This document shows positions 1 through 9,903 of a stretch of 64,000 nt of DNA, one piece after another. The translations under genes and the position numbers were made by a program. Position 1 is the stretch's first letter; each line of letters starts with the position of its first letter. Where the stretch lies: positions 3,286,001 through 3,350,000 of the forward strand of contig PYIU01000007.1 of NCBI GenBank assembly GCA_003415625.1, written 5' to 3'. The stretch is from Aquanectria penicillioides (taxonomy: Eukaryota > Ascomycota > Sordariomycetes > Hypocreales > Nectriaceae). The notes beneath the pieces are model-generated. The model did not search any database. It was not told the origin of the DNA and worked only from the letters and a program-made list of their open reading frames with translations.

Positions 1-524
1 GGACAATCTCCTGGTGCTGAAGTAGGGAGAGCAAGAATTTTGTCTGGTCGTTTATCCCCGGCGCTTGGTGATTTAGTATTGGTCGTTGCAGAGAATCGCC
101 GAGGCTACTTACCTGGACCAAGAGAAGGGAGCTGCCTCACGTTTTGCATTGGCCGTGGATTGATCTTCTTGCTCTGGTCATTGCGAAACTCTGAGTATGA
201 GCGTTTCAGTGAAGGTGCAATTGAATTAGTCAGGGGAACACCTTTCACAGCTCTGGGAGGCTGTTTTCGGGTTGGAAGGGGTGTCCTTGGTTTTAAGAGG
301 TGGTTCCAAAAACTGACGGCTTGGGATGAATTTTGCCCATTCGAAGATGCCTCCGCTGCAGCCTCGTGCTTCCTTGCTGCTCTCGAGGCCGCATCTCCCA
401 CAGGGGCACAGTTGGCACCACTGACGGGCGGTGGTGGCGTCTTCTCCTTCTTCAGCGCTGCCGGGGGCCTGTTGGCTTCTTCTTCAGCCGCCCTGGCAAG
501 CATCTGAGCACGTTCAGGATTCAT
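1..524 (-). CDS. Unrecognised protein, N-terminal part only (gene runs off the window)
   Basis: The first exon runs from the ATG at 524 to 113. An in-frame TAA lies 30 bp upstream of that ATG, so the start is well supported. A 96-bp intron follows (112-17, donor GTAAGT, acceptor TTCAG), and a second exon opens at 16 and leaves the window. About 138 residues are visible. The N terminus (MNPERAQMLARAAEEEANR) is Ala/Glu-rich and looks helical. The rest is basic and Pro/Ser-rich, with a KRSYSEF stretch around residue 110, and looks disordered. I see no catalytic motif, signal peptide or membrane segment and do not recognise the family. It lies in the same orientation as the ccg-9 homologue, 397 bp downstream of its stop. 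A chance open frame is possible, but the start, composition and clean intron favour a real gene. Confidence 0.5.
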
Positions 525-921
525 CTTCGGGCGTCGTGGCCTGGATCTGCATTAGCCACTGAACACGATGATGGTCCGTATAACCGAAAATACAAGGAGA
601 AAAGGGTGATACAGCGAAGTTGTGGCCTAGTGCGCTTTCCGCTCGCCGCTAGACGTATAGAAACTGCAATCCTGGCAACTGCTCACAGCTGCTACCAGCT
701 CAGGGTTCGGCACGTGTCTAGAAATCACCATCTGGAGAACAGAATAATACCAATTGATTCAAAATTCATAATCATAGCTAAACAGACGTTGAGTGGAATT
801 CGTCCTGGCTACAGCCAGTTTTCGTGTCCCGAATAATCATGAACCGTCCGAATTCTACCTAACCGATCCCAAACATATCTATCCGTCTTACATCCGATTG
901 TGTCCATTGCGGACTGAGAAT
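525..921. other. Intergenic: 3' end of ccg-9 homologue and promoter of next gene
   Basis: This 397-bp stretch lies between two genes on the minus strand. It must hold the ccg-9 3' UTR and the promoter of the downstream gene. I see no coding region or clear element in it. Confidence 0.6.
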
Positions 922-3447
922 CTACTCGTCATCCTCCTCCTCTTCCTCCTCCTCCTCCTCAGGCTCCTCAGCGGGCTTTCGCTGAGTGTAGTGGCGGGGG
1001 ATGCGGTTCTCGCCCTCGGTGTAGGGAATGCCAGCCTCATCGCGGGCCATGTCGTTGACCCACTTCTCGTTGCCAGCCAGACCGGGCTTGGCGCCGAGCT
1101 CAGCAAACTTAGCAGCGAGGTAGAACCAACCGAGAGCGTTTCCGACAGTGCCGACCTCGTCGCTGACACCGTTGCGGGCCTCCTCGCTCATCTTGGCGTG
1201 GAGCTCCTCGTCGGTCCAGAGCTTCATGAGGTAGTCGGCAACGGCCTGGTAGTCGCCGGGGTGACGAAGAAACCGTTGACGTCCTTCTTGACCTGAGTGG
1301 GGATACCGCCCTCGTTGGAGACGATGACGGGGACACCGGCGTGCAGAGCCTCGGAGACCTTGATCTCGAAACCCTCGCGGGTGGAGAGCTGGAGAATGAC
1401 GTGGGCGTTGGAGATGATCATGTTGAGAAGCTGATCGTTGGGCTCCAGGCGCATGACGCTGCAGTCGGGAAGAAGCTCAGGGTAGTGAGTCTCGAGCTGC
1501 TCCATGGTCTGGTCAAAGATGATGGTTCCATCGGGATCATCAACGGAGCCGTTGCCGCAGCTAACTTGGTCAGTAGTGACTTGGTTGAAGGGATGCAATG
1601 GCACTTACACGACGAGCTGGGGAACGTCGGTGATGCCGGCCTTGTCGCACTGGCGGCGGAACTCGGCGTAGGCGTCGATGACGGTGGGAATACCCTTGGC
1701 GGGGTCGAATCGAGCGACCTGAGCAATGTACTTGCCTATAATCGAGTTAGCAATTGACCTCAACATATGGCAGGATCGACTTCGTACGGTTGGGCCAGGC
1801 GATCTGGGTCCTTTTGCATTGTTAGCGGTGTTCGTCCGATACTACCGACAAGGGCAACTTACATGCGCTGGCGGAGGCACTGCTGGTTGTAGATGTGGCC
1901 GTAGTAGCCAGTGTCCCACTTGTTCATGGGCTTGTTCAGGCCATCGAGCCAGTCGGTGGTGGCGGGGAAGTAGACAATCTTCTCCGTGGGAACGGTGTGA
2001 GGCACAAACTTGGGGATGGGGTGGCTGATGAAAATATCGGCCATCTGGATCTTGCTGTAGAGGTAACCCCAGATGTCGGCCTGGGGTGAACCCTCAATGG
2101 CAATGAGGTCGCTGCGGACCTGGATGTGGGATCGGTAGAGGACGGGGCGGTTGGGGGTCAGCTTCTTGATCATGGGGATGAGACCGGGCATTTGGGGGTC
2201 GTCAATCTGGCATGGTCAGCTTTCATGGTCTGTGGGGAACGGGTATCTATGGGTCCACCCCGGAATTCAGGGTGGGGGGATCCGGGGTCTGCGACTTACG
2301 ATGATGACATCGGCACCACCCTCCTCAGGGGGTCGCAGGGGACCTCCCTCGGAAAGCCAGTAGCGGTTGGCATTGTCCTCGATCCAGTCGGTGATGGCAG
2401 CCTTCTCCTCGGTGGAGATGCGCTGGTCGGGGTGGCTGACACCCTGGAGGATGTTGTGGACGTTCTTGGTGATTCGGAAAACGCCGGGGCGGGGCTTGGG
2501 GACTGGGATGTTCTTGTTAGACGCAGTCCAACTCACTCATATGTGCCGGGGTTACATACCGTACCACGTCACCTCAACGCCTAAGAGACGAGAGAGACGG
2601 ACGAGGGCGTGACGCATGAGAGCGACACCACCACCCTGGGGAGTGGCGCTGAAGAAGGCAATCTTGGTCTTCTTCTCGCGGAGCTGGTTGACGTACTTCA
2701 TCATGGTGTTCCATGTGGCGGCGCTGCAGGTGTCCTTGTGGTCCTGGAGGGTGGTGAGGTGAACCCGGAATCCAGCATCAGTCTGGACGGCGCCTCTCCA
2801 GCCGACCTGCATCAAGGGGACCAGCGAAGGGCCAAAGTTGCTGTTTGTTCGTCAGCACACGAAGTGACAGAGAAGCCTTGAGGGTTCTTACAGGATACAC
2901 TTGCGGACCATGGAGTCGGCCTGCTCATCGACGCGCTTGACATCCCAAAAGTTCTTCTCCTTGGCTTCCGAGTCGGGTCGGAGAACCACGGGGATGATGT
3001 CGAGCTTGAGCCAGAGGCGGGAGCACAGAGTAGGGCTCATGTACTTGAGAGAGGTGGGGAGACCAGCTCCGATGAACTTGACAAAGTTCTCATGCTCGTA
3101 GTTCTCGACCTCCTGGAGGATGTAATCGGCAATGAGGTCCTTGCCCTCGCGCATATCCTCATCGAGAGGAATGTGCTTGACGGAAAAGTCGACGAGGTAT
3201 GTGGTATCGTGGATGGCGAGGGCGACGACGGCAGTGTGGTCATCGGCGAAGACGGCCGAGATACCGAGGTAGAGGGTCTGAGTCAAAAGGCGTTAGTCTC
3301 TGTAGCTTTCCCCGTGGGTGTTTTTTTATGCGAACTTACAGTCAAAGCAGCTCCGAGTTGACCCTCCTTCTCGACAATAAGGCTCATCTGCCTCTTGCGA
3401 TGGGATGAGGCACCCGTGGAAAACTTGCGAACTGGGTTGGGCGTCAT
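922..3447 (-). CDS. ccg-9: CCG-9-type trehalose synthase/phosphorylase (GT4), with a one-base frameshift
   Basis: Cytosolic GT4 glycosyltransferase related to fungal trehalose phosphorylase/synthase (Neurospora clock-controlled gene 9), which interconverts trehalose with glucose and a glucose donor. Exons: 3447-3340, 3277-2892, 2840-2560, 2502-2300, 2206-1863, 1810-1788, 1735-1609 and 1560-922. The seven introns (48-93 bp) have GT..AG ends and preserve phase; intron 6 has a weak GTACGA donor. The GT4 nucleotide-sugar motif E-x7-E is seen as EGFEIKVSE (about residues 553-561), followed by HAGVPVIVSNEGGIP. The C terminus is a run of Glu/Asp. The coding exons sum to 2111 nt, one short of a codon multiple. 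The frame breaks at the C4 run 1261-1258 (minus), after about residue 591. One extra base would give 703 residues, the usual family size; as written it stops near residue 602 (stop at 1224). The break is either a sequencing error or a recent lesion. Confidence 0.9.
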
Positions 3448-6400
3448 GATTGCGGGGTGGTGATGGATTAGGGAAAGGGGACGGAAAGGGCTTGACTGAA
3501 GTCAGTGGAATGCTCGAGACATCAACTTTTCAAATGGAAGGCGACCAAAGGCATGAAATAGTCTTCAGCCCCCCGGTCAGACAGCTCAGACAACCAAAAG
3601 GCGGTGGTGAGAAGGAGGTCGGTATCGAAAGAGTTGTGGAGCTTGAGCGGCGTCTACAAAAGAATCCCTGTCGCGATGGCTACACCCAACTTCCAAGAGA
3701 TTGGGGGTCGTGAGGCGGGCCAGGGATTGTAGGGGAGACAAGGCCTGGTCGGGAGAATCTGCAGATGGGAAGGCAAATGGACCCAAGATGCCAACCCTGG
3801 TCAGCCCGTCAGCGCGGGTCAATGCAGGGGAGGAGGCAAAAAGACGGTGGTCTGGGACGGTGGCATGGGACGGTGGTGGTTTAGGCTATACCTAGGGTTG
3901 TAGCGATGGGACCGCCAAGTTCAGGGAGAAGGGTACTGACGTGACAGGGCAGGAAGCGACAGGGCGAGGCGAAGGTAACAGTGGGAGCGTGGGGTTTGAG
4001 GCGAGGTGACGAGGTGAGCAGGCGATGATGCCGGAAGGTGAGGAGACGGGTGGCGTGCCGGGGACGAGCGATGGGGGTCAAAAGACGGTCACGTTGAGCG
4101 GTGTTTGGACGACAGCCCGTATTGCAAGGGATTCGTCCGGGGTTTGTTCTATTCGGGGGACGAGAGATTGGACCCCCGGAGAGGCGGTAGGGCTTTGAAG
4201 TTGGCCACCTGACAACTCTCGGATGGTGTTTTGGACGGATTCGGGAGGTTGTCGTGGTTATCAGTGTTTTTTATTATGATCTTGACAGCGATGATGAACG
4301 ATGGCAATTTCTCCTTCAGTAGGAGTTGAGGCCAGGCTGCAGACCCCCGGGGGTATTTCAAAGGAGGCAGAGAGTGAGGCGAGTGAAGGTGGCCTGATAA
4401 GTGATATGCATGAGATCACAAGGCGGGCATGGAAATGCAAATGCGAGTGTGAGTGTAGCAACAGAAAGCCGATCTTTTTTTGACTTTGCTTTGCCCATGA
4501 ATTGGCGTTTCAATTGAGGGGAACATGCGTTTCAACAAAATAAATTTCTTGTGCCGCAGTGGTACCTGATGCAGGTCCCTGGTTGGGTTGCTTGCATGAG
4601 TTCAGAGCTTTTGAGATTGAGAAGCGAAACGGAGCAGAGGGCGTGACGTCTTCGACGGGAGCCAAAGGTACCTCTGCCTAGGTACCTAGGTACACTGTGT
4701 GCCGGTGGGTGTGCGGGATGGGGGGGGGAGCGCTGACAGCTGCAGCCACAGCCACAGCCACAGCATCATCAGGCAATCCAGGACTGGGCCGAGGGGCGTT
4801 TGGCGGGTAAGGAGGCTCGGGGGCTCGGAAGATGAATTGCTCATTGCCCAGCCCTTCATCTATCCAGCTCGATTCATCAGATATTCATCTGCCTCTCGTC
4901 GCTGAATCGCAATCGGCCCAGACGCTAGTTCCTCCAACCTCGTCCACACAGGCGCAAAAGGCCCACTGGCCTCTCGAGACTACAGGCCCCGTAGCGTACC
5001 CGAACCCCGCGCTGCACTGAGCCGCCCGGGGGCCCGGGGAGGTTCCACGGGGCGTTCCACAGGGTTCCACAGGAGGTCTCCATCCCACCCACAGGGAGTC
5101 GGGGGGCAGTCGGGGAGGGGTGGCTGCCGGGGCCCGTCTGCGTCCGGGGGCGCTACCGGCCGGAAGCCGCATGCGCGTGGATGGGTGTGATGGACTCATA
5201 GATGCACTCGGCTGTCTGAGTGGCCGGCGCGACAAGAATAGACATGCAAGATGCAGGTGTGATGAATTCCTACTTGATCCGTAAATGTACGTCAGTTTCG
5301 TCGAGCCCGAGTTCTGCGGGGACACAACACGCAGAGTGCTTAGCCCAGGGCAGAGAACGGCTTTCCTTGTCGACTACCCGCAGCTGTGGCCTCTGGTCAG
5401 GGAATTGACCTGCAGCTTCTTGATTAGAATCTCGGCTCAGGGGGGGGGGGGGAGGGGGAGACCGCCGGCGGTTGAAAACTGGACAAAGTGCAAGCAAGAA
5501 CAGAATCACCGTCCGTGATCTTGACCACCAGGCCTGATCCGCTCCCCCGAAGAGCTCATCTTTCAGTTGATGCTGGATAATTGCCAACAAGACACCTGCT
5601 GTCCCCTCCCCCTTCACCCCCTCCCCCCTTCTTCTTCTCCTGACAATGGCATTCAGGAGAACAAATCATTTCAGACCGTCTGGTACGTACAGCATTTCGT
5701 ACGACCCGGTGGCTTGTCACCGTCTCGTCTACCGGGTCAGCTGCCAGCCAAACCGTGGCTCCGGACCATGCATCGTATGATCCGTCCTCCAACACATGCA
5801 AGCTCACCGAGTTCCTGCTGCCCGGCGCTGAGTTGTCTGCCGAGCAACCCGTTTCTTTATCCTGACACTCTCATCACCTCAGCTTGCACACTGACCTTTG
5901 ACCGGCGGTGAGCCCTGTTGGTACGCGCCCAATCATCCCACCGCCAGCATCGCCATGTGTCTGCTTTCCATGCCCATTGGATGCCCTCAAGGTGCCTTTC
6001 ACCGACCAAGCCACGGACAAAAGGTCAGTTCACGCATCAGTCGTTGATAGTTTTGCAAAGAAAGAAAAATCCAACTTCGACACATGATGGAGTCGTCGGC
6101 GCTAGGAAGCTCTTCCGTGGGCCGCGACCAAGCTGTGGAACAGTGGACCGACGATCAACCCCACGTCGCATGCTCCGAGCTTGAGCTTGGGTGTCGTAAC
6201 CCTCAACTTTTCGCGAATGACTTCCCATTAACGTCAGTGGGGTGAGCACACGTGGCGGTCGATTGTCGATTTCAGGACACTTTCCTTCTTGCGACCCGAC
6301 CACATGCACCGTCCTTGATGAGCCTGCCACGCCGGGCGCAAACGGGGAGCGCAAATGGGGCGCAGGATCCTGCAGCCGGGTTCATGCGCCCGAATGGTAT

Positions 6401-6764
6401 TGTTTGTCTCCGGATTTTTTTTTTTTTTTTTTTTACTGACGCCCCAAAACACCATGGCGACCTTGTCATGATGCGGGTTTCGGCAGGTTCAGTGTCATGA
6501 CGCGACCCAACTTTTGCGCTTTGTCGCAATCGCGTCGAAGCTTTTGGCGATGGCGCGCTTATCAATCTACCAGAGCTCTGGGTTTTATCCGGACATGATT
6601 GGCCTCCGAGTGGGCTGGACGCGTGGCTTACCACTCCGACCGATTCGCACGGCGCGATAGCGATAATTGGGGCTGACGCCGTAGCCTTGAGGTTATTTTT
6701 CTCCGACTTTCATGATACAACAATCCGAGATTACGGCGCTTCCCAGCCCTGGTCGACGATAGCC
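3448..6764. other. 3.3-kb region between divergent genes (ccg-9 and secreted protein)
   Basis: Holds the promoters and leaders of two divergent genes; I find no convincing coding region. Visible pieces are a CAGCCA-type short tandem repeat at about 4737-4770, an alternating CCTAGGTA/TACCTAGG palindromic string at about 4676-4692, a run of twelve or more G at about 5440-5452, and a run of about 20 T at 6416-6435. The open frames on both strands have Ser/Arg/Pro-rich shadow composition and no start or splice context. Confidence 0.6.
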
Positions 6765-8447
6765 ATGATTCCGACAACTCCGTGGGTCCTGCTCTTGGCG
6801 CTGAGTGCCACTGTAAGCGGCGAGGGTGGGCAAGCTCGTGACGTCCACATCAAGCCCAGCGACGACAGCTCCAGAGAGAACGCAAATCGCATCTTCAACA
6901 CCATCCATTCCGCTGGGCGGCAATGGGGCTCTTCGTACAACCACAACGGCCTTAGCTTTTTTCCGGCCGTGATGCCCAAGGGCACGTTGCTCTATCACGG
7001 CGATGGCAATAACACGGTGCCTGCGGGGCCGGAATGGCTAGCCTTTGAGATTGAGCATGCCGAAGGCTTTGCCTTTTCGCACAAGGGGAGGTTTCGTATG
7101 CGTCCGCCGCCGAAGACGCCGGGCGACAAGCCAGATGATCCAAAGGACCAGAAGCCATTTGCAGATGGACAAGAGCCCCGTCAAGAGCTGCGCCGGCGCC
7201 ACAGTCCAAGCCCCGGTCCCAGTCCCGGCGATGGGGATGACGATGATGATAAGAACTATCGAGGGTACTTGCACACGTATCAGGCGGCTCGCGAGTTGAA
7301 TCTCCTCTACATTGACGGGATGAGCGCAGGCAAGACCAGCATGGGCACTCTCGACTCTCAGGATCTTCTCCTTCGTGAAAATGCCACCAACCACGGCGAG
7401 CGTGGATTCGACGAATGGCCTCGAGCTCTTGATCTCTGCAAGATTGCCGGGTCATGGGGCTTTGACGGCGTAGTGCGCACTGAAGCTGGATTTGAGGTCA
7501 TCTTCTGCGACTTCAGCAACGGTCTTCACCTCATCAGCATGACCCGGACCATGATGCCCGAAGACAAGATTGGCGACGGCGCAATGGGTAGTTTCCAGTG
7601 GGCAAGGGCGATTGGAGAGCGTTACAACGGACTTGGCGCCGATCGACTCCGAATCGACTTTTCGTCCATGGTTTCGGCATTCTTCTTCCCGATCAACATC
7701 TCGAGTACCGACATTGAACGACCTGATCTCGTGCGACTCGAATCGGCAAGCCTAGACGAGCTGAAAGATATCAAGAGCTACCTGGCGCAAGTCGTCAAGC
7801 GGCCCAGGTCGTTTACGGTCAACTGGCAGGGCATTGTCGATCTCATTGTGAGTCGGTTTGCCAGGAGAATGGCCACGATGGGCCTGGAGTCGCTCCCTTG
7901 GAAGTATTTTGTTGATGAAGTCGAACTCGTCACTGCGACTTGGTTCGACGCCCCGCGCTTGCCCGACGATGTTACGTTGGTTGCGGAGAGGGTGGAAAAC
8001 AGAACCGCCGACGCCATTGACCGCTGTAGGAAGCATTTTCTCAGGCCGGCCACAATGGACAAAGGGTCATGGAGCCCCGAGGACAAGTTGATTTTCGCAG
8101 CCATCGATAGGGTCATGGAAAACGTCTGTGAGGGTCTCTTTTTCGTTCGCGAGCTCTTGTTTGATGCTTCCGAGTCGAGCAAGGCCGATGGCAGCTCTGC
8201 GTTGGAAGATGCGGTCAAACGTGGCCAGGCTGTTGTTCAAGAGCTGATGAGGGACCTTGGCTGGACGACCTGGAAACAGGAGCAGCCCTGCCCCGTGGAC
8301 GAGGTGCTGTTCATCGCCATGTGGCCTTTTGGAAACGTCGAGGATCATTGGAACCCGGGCTGTCGATCAATTGAAGGGTTCAGGCAGCCAGGAAGCCAGT
8401 CGTACTGGGGAAGGCTCTTTGGGCGGCCAAAAGGGCAACAAGTCTAG
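6765..8447 (+). CDS. Secreted protein of a conserved but uncharacterised fungal family (560 aa)
   Basis: Single exon. The frame is open from a TTG at 6687, but the first ATG is at 6765 and gives a clear signal peptide (MIPTTPWVLLLALSATVSG, cleavage near residue 19), so I choose that start. After the signal: SSYNHNGLSFF (56-66), GTLLYHG (73-79), EWLAFEIEHAEGFA (90-103), a charged Pro/Asp-rich insert (about 110-165, with RRRHSPSPGPSPG and five consecutive Asp), then NLLYIDGMSAGKTSMGT (179-195) and GFDGVVRTEAGFEVIFCDF. I recognise this block order from hypothetical proteins of many Sordariomycetes but know of no assigned function. The YHG..WLAFE..HAEGFA arrangement loosely resembles the N-terminal part of ADP-ribosyltransferase-like folds; that is only a suggestion. 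AGKTS is not in a P-loop context. N-glycosylation sequons (NNT, NIS, NRT) fit secretion. Confidence 0.85.
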   Translation: MIPTTPWVLLLALSATVSGEGGQARDVHIKPSDDSSRENANRIFNTIHSAGRQWGSSYNHNGLSFFPAVMPKGTLLYHGDGNNTVPAGPEWLAFEIEHAEGFAFSHKGRFRMRPPPKTPGDKPDDPKDQKPFADGQEPRQELRRRHSPSPGPSPGDGDDDDDKNYRGYLHTYQAARELNLLYIDGMSAGKTSMGTLDSQDLLLRENATNHGERGFDEWPRALDLCKIAGSWGFDGVVRTEAGFEVIFCDFSNGLHLISMTRTMMPEDKIGDGAMGSFQWARAIGERYNGLGADRLRIDFSSMVSAFFFPINISSTDIERPDLVRLESASLDELKDIKSYLAQVVKRPRSFTVNWQGIVDLIVSRFARRMATMGLESLPWKYFVDEVELVTATWFDAPRLPDDVTLVAERVENRTADAIDRCRKHFLRPATMDKGSWSPEDKLIFAAIDRVMENVCEGLFFVRELLFDASESSKADGSSALEDAVKRGQAVVQELMRDLGWTTWKQEQPCPVDEVLFIAMWPFGNVEDHWNPGCRSIEGFRQPGSQSYWGRLFGRPKGQQV

Positions 8448-8658
8448 GGTAAGACATCTATCTAGATGAGGTCACGGAGTCAAGGATATACAACAAGGTG
8501 GCCAGGGTTGTGTTATTGAAATTGAACACGATTGGACGAATCTGAGACCCCGTATCCCACGTTAAAGGCCCGACAGGCCAAACTGATATTGAGACACGTC
8601 TAACGGCGACTTACACAACCAGAATTGGGTCGAAAAAGATGGCCAATCAACAATTGTC
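8448..8658. other. 3' flank of the secreted-protein gene
   Basis: Short convergent spacer between the secreted-protein gene and the tRNA gene. No feature seen other than the downstream Pol III stop. Confidence 0.5.
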
Positions 8659-8663
8659 AAAAA
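8659..8663 (-). terminator. RNA polymerase III terminator (T5)
   Basis: Five T on the minus strand, 12 nt after the discriminator base of tRNA-Arg. It is the first run of at least four T downstream, as expected for Pol III termination. Confidence 0.7.
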
Positions 8664-8674
8664 GAAGAATGAAA

Positions 8675-8816
8675 CGACCACGCCAGGAGTCGAACCTATT
8701 TGGATTGTTAGATGCTGTGGTCGAACAGTTGCCGATGTGACATGGACTAACCTGGAATCTTCAGAGAAATCAGAGGAGACCGAAATCTGACGCCTTAGCC
8801 ATTAGGCCACGCGGCC
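8675..8816 (-). tRNA. tRNA-Arg(TCG) with an anticodon intron and a spliceosomal-intron-like insertion in the T-arm
   Basis: The acceptor stem GGCCGCG (8816-8810) pairs with CGTGGTC over 7 bp with two G-U pairs; the discriminator is G8675. The D-arm is GCCT..AGGC and the anticodon stem TCAGA/TCTGA. Anticodon TCG is at 8783-8781 and decodes CGA. A canonical 13-nt intron (8779-8767) sits between positions 37 and 38. The T-stem CCAGG/CCTGG is interrupted by 56 nt (8751-8696) that begins GTTAGT, contains CTAAC 13 nt from its end, and ends AATAG. Removing it restores CCAGG-TTCGACT-CCTGG exactly. Because AGGTT repeats at both ends, the genomic B box GGTTCGACTCC stays intact, and an A box (TGGCCTAATGG) is present, so Pol III transcription is plausible. 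Whether the product is spliced or the gene is dead cannot be told from sequence. Confidence 0.85.
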
Positions 8817-9903
8817 GATGATCTGATGAAGGCGATTCGGTGCTAAGCATGCCCAAGAGAGATCTCTGCACGTCTCAGTGGAGTCTGGACGAAGCGCATC
8901 GCATTTTTTGTGGCCGTTTACGCCTCGTGTTATTCGGCGGTTTTCTCCACTCAGGGCATGAGAACTCTCCACGATTTGAAATCACGCCGGTCCACCAGTG
9001 CCTCGCAGTCCATGCAGCGAAACAAGCATCTCCGGCGAGGGCTTATGAATCCTCTGCCGGCGATTTGCTGTGCAGGAATGATTATTATTCTTGCCGCTTC
9101 CGAATGCCCATGTGGCCAACGCAAATTGCCATCACCGCCATCCACTTCCGAAGATTTCTCTGCGTCCCGACTTGGTCCGAGGGTCGATGCGAAAGCGTCA
9201 GCCCACTGTGTGTCAAGGAAACCCGGCTCCTGGCTCGTGGCTGAAGCCCAAATAGGGCACGCTCCCAGCATTTCCGCTTCTCCGCATTGCTCTGCGCGTC
9301 GTTGCTGCATTGCCTGTTTTGGCAAATGGCTGGAGCTCTCGTCTAAAAAAGAAATACATATAAATAAAAAAAATTAGGATGCAAACTACAACACCAGCGA
9401 TATGTGCTATGGCGGGGCAAGTACAGTTAAGATGCGATGCAGATGCGGCAAGCAATTCCCGGCTCAATCCCTCAATTGAGTAGTTCTTTTCCCCTTCTGG
9501 AACAAAGGGCGCAATTCGACGTGTGTGAGTCGATTGCCTTCTCCACGGCTTAGACTTTGCGCTTTGGTGCGAATCTGCTATCCCCGCGGAGATGCGTCGC
9601 TCGCAAGTCAGACCATCCCCCTGCACACTGGGCAACAGCCTGTTCAGGAGTGATGCCGCCGCGATCCATGGACCCGGGAGCTAGGGCATCGCCGCCCAGT
9701 GCCATGGCATGATGTTGGCACGAATCTGCGGAACGGAGCGTAATGCTGTTTTAGCCCTCTCTTGAGTGGTCCCTTTCGCGAACGAAACATCTCTTTAAAG
9801 GCCCGCGAGCCCATCACTATAGCTCGATATTATTATCATCATCATCATCTTCTTCTTCTTCTTCTTCATCAACAACAGATTCCAACACACAGATCTACCC
9901 ATC
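8817..9903. other. Intergenic region upstream of the flavohemoglobin gene
   Basis: About 1.1 kb between a minus-strand tRNA and a plus-strand gene. It contains the flavohemoglobin promoter and leader. The open frames here have no supporting features and I read no gene in them. Confidence 0.55.
9828..9876 (+). repeat. ATT/ATC/TTC trinucleotide tract in the flavohemoglobin leader
   Basis: Runs of ATT, then ATC, then TTC, ending at ATCAACAACA about 28 bp before the start codon. Pyrimidine-rich tracts just upstream of the ATG are common in highly expressed filamentous-fungal genes, so this is probably 5' UTR. Confidence 0.7.

Noticed and set aside
40..507. 155-codon plus-strand frame
   Set aside because: Antisense to the first exon of the unrecognised minus-strand gene, which has a better start and a clean intron.
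7320..7345. AGKTS in the secreted 560-residue protein as a P-loop
   Set aside because: The Walker A spacing GxxxxGK[ST] is not placed at a beta-strand end with a matching Walker B, and the protein is secreted.
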